Of a DNA stretch of 9,201 nucleotides, positions 1-5,088 are shown in pieces. Below the pieces are notes generated by a model. That model was given only the letters and a program-made list of their open reading frames with translations, had not been told where the DNA came from and did no database searches. The stretch's first letter is position 1. Every line of letters begins with the position of its first letter. Source of the DNA: Clostridia bacterium (lineage in GTDB: Bacteria > Bacillota > Clostridia > Saccharofermentanales > UBA5734); NCBI GenBank assembly GCA_017997315.1, contig JAGOFF010000081.1, positions 1 to 9,201 of the forward strand, read 5' to 3'. The position numbers were made by a program, and so were the translations under genes.

Positions 1-587
1 TCCTGCGCAAGGCGGATGGTCCGGTAGACCCGTTCCTCCGTTGCGCGGTCGCATGCTTTCCGGAGCGAGACATGCGTGCTGACGTGCACGACGCGGAAGT
101 CCCCGTCCGCCAGCATCATGGCATAGTCCCGCGTTCCGGTGAGCGCACCGTAGATCTCGGTATGTCCGGGATGGCGGAACCCCGCGGCCTTCAGCGCCTC
201 CTTGTGGACCGGCGCGGTCACGGTGCCGTCCACCGTGCCCTCGAGCGCCGCATGGATCGCGGCCACGATACTGTTGTAGGCGGCCTGTCCGGCTGCGGCC
301 TGCACCTTGCCGAACTCCAGTCCGGACAAGTCGGCGGCCGCGCAGTCGATCACCTCGACCACCTCTTTGCGGAAGGACGCGCGGTCGGGTGAGGGGATGG
401 CGACGATCGGCAGGGTCACGCCCGTGATTTCGGCGGCCCGCCGGATGACCGCCGGATCTCCGAATATCAAGGGACGTGCAAAGCGTCGGACGGACGGCCG
501 CGCACAGGCACGGACGGCGACTTCGGGCCCGATGCCCGCAGGATCGCCCATGGTGACCGCGAGGATCGGCCGTTCCGGCTTGTTCAC
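1..587 (-). CDS. pdxA: PdxA-family 4-phospho-hydroxyacid dehydrogenase (partial, C-terminus beyond left edge)
   Basis: The 195 visible residues are the N-terminal part of a PdxA-family NAD-dependent oxidative decarboxylase (normally about 330 residues). The frame has the family opening MGDPAGIGPE at residues 13-22, TAPVHKEAL at 124-132, GHTE at 141-144 and THVSL at 171-175. H142 and H172 match the two metal-binding histidines of this half of the enzyme; the third lies outside the window. True PdxA oxidises 4-phosphohydroxy-L-threonine in vitamin B6 synthesis. The PdxA2 branch oxidises 4-phospho-D-threonate or D-erythronate in sugar-acid catabolism. The wording around GHTEIYGALTGT and the catabolic-looking neighbours favour PdxA2, but this is inference. 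Start is GTG, preceded by GGGAG; it overlaps the stop of the upstream oxidoreductase by 4 bases (GTGA, 584-587), implying translational coupling. The family call is secure; the substrate is not. Confidence 0.9.
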   Translation of the reverse strand, partial: MNKPERPILAVTMGDPAGIGPEVAVRACARPSVRRFARPLIFGDPAVIRRAAEITGVTLPIVAIPSPDRASFRKEVVEVIDCAAADLSGLEFGKVQAAAGQAAYNSIVAAIHAALEGTVDGTVTAPVHKEALKAAGFRHPGHTEIYGALTGTRDYAMMLADGDFRVVHVSTHVSLRKACDRATEERVYRTIRLAQ

Positions 588-1906
588 AGAACCACTCCCA
601 TGTTGCGCAGCACGTCCTGGATCGAACGGACGTCCAGATCGCGGGGCCGCATGTCCTGACGGGCTGCGAGCGCCGCGGCGACCCCCGCGGCCTGGCCGAT
701 CGCCATCATGTTCCCCATGCTTTTGCCGGCCGTCAGCCCGAGATGGGTGAAAGAGGAACACCGTCCCGCCGCGAGCAGGTTGTCGATCTGCAGGGGAAGC
801 AGGGAACGATAGGGGAACGCGTGGCCGGACTTCATCGCCGTCCGCAGATCGCGGCCTTCGTCGAGTCCGCCGGGATCGACCGCCCCGTAACGACGGGCGA
901 CCACGTCCGGGAATTCCGTGCCCGCGACGGCGTCTTCGAGAGTCATCACATACTCCCCGACGATGCGGCGCGTCTCGCGGATCCCGGGAGCCGCGCCGAT
1001 GCGCAGAAGCTTGCACCGCTCCAACCCGGGCACTTTCCTTTCATGCGCGATCCGGATGAAGTCGACGGCTACCTGCACTCCCGAACGGTCCGCCAGAACC
1101 AGCTCTTCGGGACGGGTGGCGTCGACCCGTCCGGCCTGCTTCCAGCCGCCGTTGTTGACCGAGACGATCCCCGGAAGCGTCGAGCGGTCGAACGAATACC
1201 AGGCCGCGACGCAGCGGCCGTCGGACTCGCCCGCCCGGATCAGATCCTGGAATCCCTCGTTCCCGAACTCGTCGATGGCCGCATACAACCGCTCGACATC
1301 GACATCGCACAGCGCGAAGCTCATCGTGACCGCCATCAGCGCCCCATCCGGCTCGCGTCCGGACACGGTCGGCACGCCGGCATGGAACGCCAGGTCGCCG
1401 TCGCCGGTCGCATCCACGAAGACACGGGCGGAAAAGCCGCTGGTACCCTCCTTGGACGCGGATACCGCACGCCGGATCCGGGGCCCGTCCATCTCGGCGC
1501 CGGTGACCGGCGCATACAGCCGGTAGTCGCAGCCCGCCTCCTCAAACAGCTCATAGACCGCAAGCCGGAGGTACTCGGGATGGATATGGAGCCCGTCCCC
1601 GTCGACCCAGCTGGTCTTGCCCGGACGGCAGGCTTCCGGGCCGAGCTGCCGGATCTTGTCGACGAACATTCCGTGGACACCGCCGCGGGTCTCTCCCTGA
1701 AGGAGCAGCCGGTTCATGGGCATCCAGTGCGATACGGCCGCGACGCCGCCGAAAAAACCACGCGCTTCGATCACCGCGGTCCGTGCGCCGCAGGAGGCGG
1801 CGGCCAGGGCGGCTCCGATGCCGGCGGGCCCCGCGCCGGCCACCAGCACATCGTAGGGGGTGTCGGATCGTGCGACCCGGGAGAGGATCGAGTTTCTGTC
1901 GAGCAT
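584..1906 (-). CDS. FAD-dependent oxidoreductase (FAD_oxidored family)
   Basis: A 440-residue cytoplasmic flavoprotein. An N-terminal Rossmann dinucleotide fold is visible: GAGPAG at 24-29 and the ribose-binding acid E47 at the end of the second strand. ATGDGDLA at 166-173 is the second FAD-contact motif, and the C-terminal LLAAGRC (377-383) plus IGQAAGVAAALA (403-414) close the FAD site. GIRETRRI (308-315) is typical of the family. There is no signal peptide or membrane segment. The frame is open upstream to 2002, but the ATG at 1906 has GAGGTG placed 5-6 bases before it and lies downstream of the likely -10 box at 1971-1976, so the longer form would not be transcribed. It is the first gene of an operon with the PdxA-like gene. 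Family members act on varied, mostly uncharacterised substrates, so the reaction is unknown; the context suggests oxidation of a sugar or sugar acid. Confidence 0.9.
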   Translation of the reverse strand: MLDRNSILSRVARSDTPYDVLVAGAGPAGIGAALAAASCGARTAVIEARGFFGGVAAVSHWMPMNRLLLQGETRGGVHGMFVDKIRQLGPEACRPGKTSWVDGDGLHIHPEYLRLAVYELFEEAGCDYRLYAPVTGAEMDGPRIRRAVSASKEGTSGFSARVFVDATGDGDLAFHAGVPTVSGREPDGALMAVTMSFALCDVDVERLYAAIDEFGNEGFQDLIRAGESDGRCVAAWYSFDRSTLPGIVSVNNGGWKQAGRVDATRPEELVLADRSGVQVAVDFIRIAHERKVPGLERCKLLRIGAAPGIRETRRIVGEYVMTLEDAVAGTEFPDVVARRYGAVDPGGLDEGRDLRTAMKSGHAFPYRSLLPLQIDNLLAAGRCSSFTHLGLTAGKSMGNMMAIGQAAGVAAALAARQDMRPRDLDVRSIQDVLRNMGVVL

Positions 1907-1932
1907 GTTGTCACCTCGCATTTTTTTGTGAA

Positions 1933-1946
1933 CCGCATGTCTGCGG
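1933..1946 (-). repeat. Short inverted repeat in the leader of the oxidoreductase operon
   Basis: CCGCA (1933-1937) and TGCGG (1942-1946) are perfect reverse complements around a 4-base loop. The element lies between the predicted transcription start and the ATG at 1906. It could be a small leader hairpin or half of an operator. At only 5 base pairs it may also be chance in this GC-rich DNA. Confidence 0.25.
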
Positions 1947-1970
1947 GACTTCGCATCTGAAATCCCTTTG

Positions 1971-1976
1971 ATTATA
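1971..1976 (-). promoter_or_regulatory. Predicted -10 box of the oxidoreductase/pdxA operon
   Basis: Read on the minus strand this is a perfect TATAAT, in an otherwise GC-rich intergenic stretch. At 17-base spacing the -35 position reads GGCGGC, so there is no recognisable -35 hexamer; the promoter may need an activator or be inherently weak. The predicted start near 1964 gives a leader of about 58 bases before the ATG at 1906. Confidence 0.5.
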
Positions 1977-1980
1977 TCGC

Positions 1981-2033
1981 ACCGCACGTCGCGGCCGCCC
2001 AACGGAAGACGCCCGCATCGGCGCGGGTGCGGT
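1981..2033. promoter_or_regulatory. Divergent control region with mirrored GTGCGGT heptamers
   Basis: ACCGCAC at 1981-1987 and its exact reverse complement GTGCGGT at 2027-2033 bracket the core of the divergent region. On each strand the heptamer sits just before or touching the -10 box of the gene read in that direction. Between them lie the palindrome GCGGCCGC (1991-1998) and a second inverted repeat, CCCGC (2012-2016) with GCGGG (2023-2027). This looks like a site for a regulator acting on both transcription units, but no regulator gene is visible here. Confidence 0.35.
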
Positions 2034-2038
2034 ATACT
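2033..2038 (+). promoter_or_regulatory. Predicted -10 box of the TIM-barrel isomerase gene
   Basis: TATACT differs from the consensus at one position and lies about 45 bases before the ATG at 2083, giving a predicted leader near 38 bases. No good -35 hexamer is seen 16-18 bases upstream, where the sequence is GC-rich. The box faces away from the TATAAT at 1971-1976, consistent with co-regulated divergent transcription. Confidence 0.4.
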
Positions 2039-2082
2039 GGACAGCAGGACAAATCCAGACTGACAGGATCGGGAGGCAGATT

Positions 2083-2877
2083 ATGCTGATATGCGGCAGA
2101 CCGCAGATGATGAGCATCGCTCATTCGATGGACGAAATCGTCCCGCTGTTCCGGGAGGCGGGTTTTGACGGATTCGAGTTCTGTATCGAAGACAAGCTGT
2201 TCCACGTCCGGCCGGACTTGCTCGAGGACTATTGCGCGGACCACATGGCGGCCCTTGCGTGCGATAACGGGCTGACGGTCAGCGCGATCGGATGCCATGT
2301 CGATTTCGTCGGGAACGACGACGTGTACAACGTGATCAAAAAGGGGATCGCCAAGACCCGCCGGTTCGGAACCGATGTTTTCATCATCGCATCCGGCGCG
2401 CGTTCGGAGACCCCAGACGGCGGGTATGCCGAGCTGGTCCGGCGGCTGCGGGGGATGCTGGATATCGCGGCGGCGTCGGGAGTGCGGCTTGCGCTCGAAC
2501 CCGAACCGGGCCACCGGATCGACACGACGGCCTCCTTCCTCCGGCTGGTCGAGGACCTGGACGGCGATCCGGCGATGTGCTGCAATTTCGACATCGGGCA
2601 CTCCCACCTTCTCGATCCGGACATTCCATCCAGCATCGATTCTCTCGGCGGGCGGATCGTGCACGGTCACATCGAGAACATGGGCGACGTCCATCGGCAT
2701 CTCGTGCCCTGGGAAGGGGACATCGACCTGGCGGCCGTTTTGCGTGCGCTTGCGGCTGCAGGATTCGACGGCGCGCTTGCGTTCGACTTCTATAACGACC
2801 TGTACCGCGAGCTCATGCCGCGGGTCGCTTCGTACCTCAAGGAACTGGTGGCCAAGACGCTCCTTTCGACGATGTGA
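2083..2877 (+). CDS. Sugar phosphate isomerase/epimerase, TIM-barrel (xylose isomerase-like) family
   Basis: A 264-residue protein of the AP-endonuclease-2/xylose-isomerase-like TIM-barrel family, which isomerises or epimerises sugars and keto sugars using a divalent metal. Visible metal or active-site candidates are E139 (in LALEPEPGH), D170 and H173 (in NFDIGHS), the HGHIE stretch at 194-198, H206, and an acidic D235 on the last strand. The GDIDL at 212-216 matches the family's conserved GDID turn. Length is normal (250-300). The ATG is preceded by GGGAGG at 6-base spacing, so the start is secure. It is transcribed away from the oxidoreductase/PdxA pair and probably belongs to the same pathway. 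Relatives include hydroxypyruvate isomerase-like and inositol- or tagatose-epimerase-like enzymes; the sequence alone does not pick among them. Confidence 0.88.
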   Translation: MLICGRPQMMSIAHSMDEIVPLFREAGFDGFEFCIEDKLFHVRPDLLEDYCADHMAALACDNGLTVSAIGCHVDFVGNDDVYNVIKKGIAKTRRFGTDVFIIASGARSETPDGGYAELVRRLRGMLDIAAASGVRLALEPEPGHRIDTTASFLRLVEDLDGDPAMCCNFDIGHSHLLDPDIPSSIDSLGGRIVHGHIENMGDVHRHLVPWEGDIDLAAVLRALAAAGFDGALAFDFYNDLYRELMPRVASYLKELVAKTLLSTM

Positions 2878-2911
2878 AACACAGGTTACAATCCCGATAC
2901 ATTTCGGCGAT

Positions 2912-2931
2912 ACGGACCGATCCGTCTTTTT
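2912..2931 (+). terminator. Small candidate rho-independent terminator after the isomerase gene
   Basis: ACGGA (2912-2916) pairs perfectly with TCCGT (2921-2925) across a 4-base loop, followed by C and five T residues (2927-2931). The stem is only 5 pairs, so it is a weak terminator. Its placement 35 bases after the isomerase stop and before the next promoter fits. Confidence 0.4.
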
Positions 2932-2949
2932 CGGGTGTCCGGAAACCCC

Positions 2950-2955
2950 TATAAT
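2950..2955 (+). promoter_or_regulatory. Predicted -10 box of the HD-GYP response regulator gene
   Basis: A perfect TATAAT hexamer follows the candidate terminator. The -35 position at 17-18 base spacing is T-rich (TTTTTC or CTTTTT), only a partial match to TTGACA. The predicted start near 2962 leaves a leader of 55-85 bases depending on which start codon is used. Confidence 0.5.
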
Positions 2956-2964
2956 GGGAAACGA

Positions 2965-2978
2965 GTGAACGGATTCAC
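2965..2978. promoter_or_regulatory. Rex-like operator candidate (GTGAA-N4-TTCAC)
   Basis: GTGAA (2965-2969) and TTCAC (2974-2978) form a perfect inverted repeat around CGGA. This is the core of the known binding site of Rex, the NADH/NAD+-sensing repressor (TTGTGAA-N4-TTCACAA); the outer TT and AA are not conserved here. It begins about 10 bases after the TATAAT, overlapping the predicted transcription start, where a repressor would block. A regulatory role is inference; no rex gene is in the window. Confidence 0.35.
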
Positions 2979-3029
2979 CCGCTTCTTTATTGACCTGACG
3001 TGTCTTTCGGCCGACCATGCACCGACAGC

Positions 3030-3049
3030 AAGGAGTGGAGTTCGACTTG
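3030..3049 (+). promoter_or_regulatory. Ribosome binding site deciding a TTG start for the HD-GYP gene
   Basis: AAGGAG at 3030-3035 and GGAG at 3037-3040 precede TTG at 3047-3049 by 11 and 6 bases. The in-frame ATG at 3017 lies upstream of both and has only pyrimidine-rich, GC-mixed sequence before it. The TTG start also leaves a short N-terminal tail, as is usual before a receiver domain. Confidence 0.55.
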
Positions 3050-4558
3050 AGGAAAAAAGCTCGGGAAGTCTCGTCAGAGTTCCGGATTCTCATCGTGGAC
3101 GACGATGTCGGCATCATCGACTCCCTGTCGGTGCTGCTAAACCGCGCGGGGTACTTTTTCAAAGGAACGACCGATCCGATCGAAGCGATCGAGATGGTCC
3201 GCAACGAGAAGTTCGATCTGCTTATCCTCGACTTCCTGATGACGCCGATCCACGGAGACACGGTCGTAGAGCGCATCCGCGAGTTCAACAAGGAACTCTA
3301 CATTCTGCTCCTGACCGGGCACAAAGACCTGTCCCCGCCGCTGAGCACGATCCGGGAACTCGACATCCAGGGGTACTGTGAAAAAAGCAACCGGTTCGAC
3401 CAGCTCCTGCTGCTGATCGAATCCGGCATCAAATCGATCTCGCAGATGCGCATCATCTCCAAGTTCCGGGACGGGCTCAACAGCATCCTGACCGCGGTGC
3501 CGCGCATCTACCAGCTGCAGCCGATCGACACGATCCTTGAGGAGATCCTCATCCAGATCATGCCGATCATCAAGGGCACCGACGCTTTCATCCTCGTGGA
3601 CGACGTCAGCAGCCTTGAGTCGCGCAACCGCAGCTTCTTCAAGGGAATCGGCCGTTTCCACGGCTCGATCGGGCATTTCTGGGAGAGCCTTTCGCCCCGG
3701 CTGATGGAGGATCTCGGCCGTTCCAGGGCGTCCGGCGAGAAGGTGTTCTCCGATACCGGCGTTCTGGTTCCGCTGCTCAACGAGTCCAAGCATTCCATCG
3801 GCGTCATCTATGTCGAGGGGTGCGACCGGGACGACGGGCTCAAGCTGCTCGAGATCTTTTCGAGCCAGGCGGCCTCCTCCCTCCAGAATGCGTTCCTCCA
3901 CTCGCTGGTCAACATCAAGAACGAAGAGCTCGACCGTACCTATGTGCTGCTGAAGCGCCGGTACCTGGACACGATCGAAGCGCTCCGGAAAGTCGTCGAC
4001 GCCAAGGACGAGTATACCCGGGGGCATTCCGACCGGGTCGCGTATTACGCATACGAGCTCGGGCGCGCGGTCGGACTCGAGGACGAGGACATCGAGACGC
4101 TCAAGCTCGGCGGGCTGTTCCATGACGTCGGGAAAATCGGAACCGCGGACGATATCCTGCTCAAGGACACCAAGCTTAGCGACAGCGAATTCGACGAGAT
4201 CAAGAGGCATACGGTCACCGGAGCCAACATCCTGTCGGTCATCACGATGTTCCAGAAGGTCGTACCGCTGGTCCGGCACCACCACGAGCACTACAACGGC
4301 AGGGGATATCCGGATGGCCTGAGCGGGGAGGACATCCCCTATCTGGCCCGCATTCTGTCCGTGGCCGACGCATACGACGCCATGATGTCGAACCGCGTAT
4401 ACCGCAACAAACTCGGCCCCGGCCAGATCGTCGAGGAGCTGCTCCGCGGACGCGGGACGCAGTTCGACGCCGCACTGGTGGATGTCTTTGTCGGATTGAT
4501 CGACCGGTTCATCCCGCCGGACCAGATCGGACTGAAGGACTTTTTCTCGGAATACTGA
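3047..4558 (+). CDS. Response regulator with REC, GAF-like and HD-GYP domains (predicted cyclic-di-GMP phosphodiesterase)
   Basis: A 503-residue soluble signalling protein. Numbered from the TTG start, the receiver domain spans about 10-130, with acidic D18-D20, phospho-acceptor D62 (LILDF), T90 and K113 (GYCEKS). Residues about 140-285 look like a GAF-type sensor, followed by a helical linker at about 290-315. The C-terminal HD-GYP domain has H327 (GHSDR), H359-D360 (HDVGKIG), H388, the HHHEHYNGRGYPDG stretch from 411 with G420-Y421-P422, and D441 (DAYDAM). All key metal and GYP residues are present, so hydrolysis of cyclic-di-GMP is predicted. The frame begins at an ATG at 3017, but that codon has no ribosome binding site. 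AAGGAG (3030-3035) and GGAG (3037-3040) sit just before the TTG at 3047, which I prefer; GTG at 3035 is a third option. No partner kinase is adjacent. Confidence 0.92.
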   Translation: MRKKAREVSSEFRILIVDDDVGIIDSLSVLLNRAGYFFKGTTDPIEAIEMVRNEKFDLLILDFLMTPIHGDTVVERIREFNKELYILLLTGHKDLSPPLSTIRELDIQGYCEKSNRFDQLLLLIESGIKSISQMRIISKFRDGLNSILTAVPRIYQLQPIDTILEEILIQIMPIIKGTDAFILVDDVSSLESRNRSFFKGIGRFHGSIGHFWESLSPRLMEDLGRSRASGEKVFSDTGVLVPLLNESKHSIGVIYVEGCDRDDGLKLLEIFSSQAASSLQNAFLHSLVNIKNEELDRTYVLLKRRYLDTIEALRKVVDAKDEYTRGHSDRVAYYAYELGRAVGLEDEDIETLKLGGLFHDVGKIGTADDILLKDTKLSDSEFDEIKRHTVTGANILSVITMFQKVVPLVRHHHEHYNGRGYPDGLSGEDIPYLARILSVADAYDAMMSNRVYRNKLGPGQIVEELLRGRGTQFDAALVDVFVGLIDRFIPPDQIGLKDFFSEY

Positions 4559-4585
4559 CCGGCCGGAACCACCGTCCGCTTGGAA

Positions 4586-4633
4586 AACCGCAAGACGCGC
4601 AGTCAGGGTGACCGGCTGCGCGTCTTTTCGGTT
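4586..4633. terminator. Strong bidirectional rho-independent terminator
   Basis: AAGACGCGCAG (4592-4602) pairs perfectly over 11 bases with CTGCGCGTCTT (4616-4626), around a 13-base loop. An outer AACCG (4586-4590) can also pair with CGGTT (4629-4633). The stem is followed by TT on the plus strand and by an A/T-containing stretch on the minus strand, so it can serve both the HD-GYP gene and the convergent small membrane gene. The stop codon of the latter (4632-4634) falls in the outer arm. Confidence 0.8.
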
Positions 4634-4940
4634 ACCCGCTTCGTGTCGTTTTCCGGCGGTTGCGGCGTCCCAGCAGCAGCGAGGCGATCAACGCCGGCAG
4701 TGCTGCGGCGAGCGCCAGCAGCGCGGACAGAAACCAGGCGAGGTCTTCGAAACCCTCGTCCGCCCCGGCCATACGGACCAGCGCCCATGCGAACGCCGCT
4801 CCTGCAAGGACGGACGGGATGTACTTCCAGACGGCGTGCCGCGTCCCTCGCTGGGGCAGCGACAGCAGCCAGGTGGCCAGGACCGCGGCGGCGGCGATCC
4901 CGAGGAGGAGAAGGATCAGGCGGACAGTGGTCGGATCCAT
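4632..4940 (-). CDS. Small three-helix membrane protein of unknown function
   Basis: A 102-residue hydrophobic protein I do not recognise. Three membrane segments are visible: about residues 7-27 (LILLLLGIAAAAVLATWLL), 41-58 (around IPSVLAGAAFAWALVRM), and 67-91 (LAWFLSALLALAAALPALIASLLL). The C-terminus is strongly basic (GRRNRRKTTRSG), suggesting a cytoplasmic tail. It is a real gene: the ATG has an excellent AAAGGAGG site at 8-base spacing and the frame ends at a strong terminator. It is transcribed alone, convergent with the HD-GYP gene and divergent from pflB. No cysteines, catalytic motif or known small-membrane-protein signature are seen. It could be an accessory or stress membrane protein, but the neighbours give no firm clue. 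Confidence 0.75.
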   Translation of the reverse strand: MDPTTVRLILLLLGIAAAAVLATWLLSLPQRGTRHAVWKYIPSVLAGAAFAWALVRMAGADEGFEDLAWFLSALLALAAALPALIASLLLGRRNRRKTTRSG

Positions 4941-5034
4941 GGCGAATCCCTCCTTTGCACGGTACTCCGCAACCCGAGTATGTTCCGGCCTCTCCGTCCG
5001 GGCAGATTCATGCGTTACGGACTATTTTTTGCAT

Positions 5035-5073
5035 GCGGATAAAATGAAAACGGAACATATCCGCCCCGGGCGG
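5035..5073. promoter_or_regulatory. Overlapping inverted repeats and possible -10 before pflB
   Basis: GCGGATA (5035-5041) pairs with TATCCGC (5058-5064) across 16 bases. A second hairpin, CCGCC (5061-5065) with GGCGG (5069-5073) around CCG, shares bases 5061-5064 with it and ends just before the AAGGAG at 5076-5081. TAAAAT at 5040-5045 is a possible -10 box, with TTACGG (5015-5020) as a poor -35 at 19-base spacing. If that promoter is used, the first repeat is a DNA operator around the -10 and only the second hairpin is in the RNA. The function is inferred. Confidence 0.35.
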
Positions 5074-5088
5074 CCAAGGAGAATCACC

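Noticed and set aside
1926..1932. TTGTGAA, a full Rex half-site in the oxidoreductase operon leader
   Set aside because: The expected second half-site 4 bases later reads ATGTCTG, not TTCACAA, so there is no dimer site.
743..1960. Long open frame (405 codons) on the plus strand over the oxidoreductase gene
   Set aside because: It is antisense to a clear FAD oxidoreductase, rich in R, G, P and A, with no family motif. High GC content makes such shadow frames common.
1907..2002. 32-residue N-terminal extension of the FAD oxidoreductase
   Set aside because: It lacks a ribosome binding site, covers the likely -10 box and precedes the normal start of the family fold.
1972..3291. 439-codon minus-strand frame across the isomerase and the start of the HD-GYP gene
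   Set aside because: It crosses two real genes and the intergenic region between them and shows no recognisable motif.
3137..4291. 384-codon minus-strand frame antisense to the HD-GYP gene
   Set aside because: Its acidic composition mirrors the codons of the real gene; no motif or plausible ribosome binding site was identified.
4660..5088. 143-residue N-terminal extension of pyruvate formate-lyase
   Set aside because: The frame is open by chance and runs antisense through the small membrane gene; the normal PFL N-terminus and a good ribosome binding site are at 5089.
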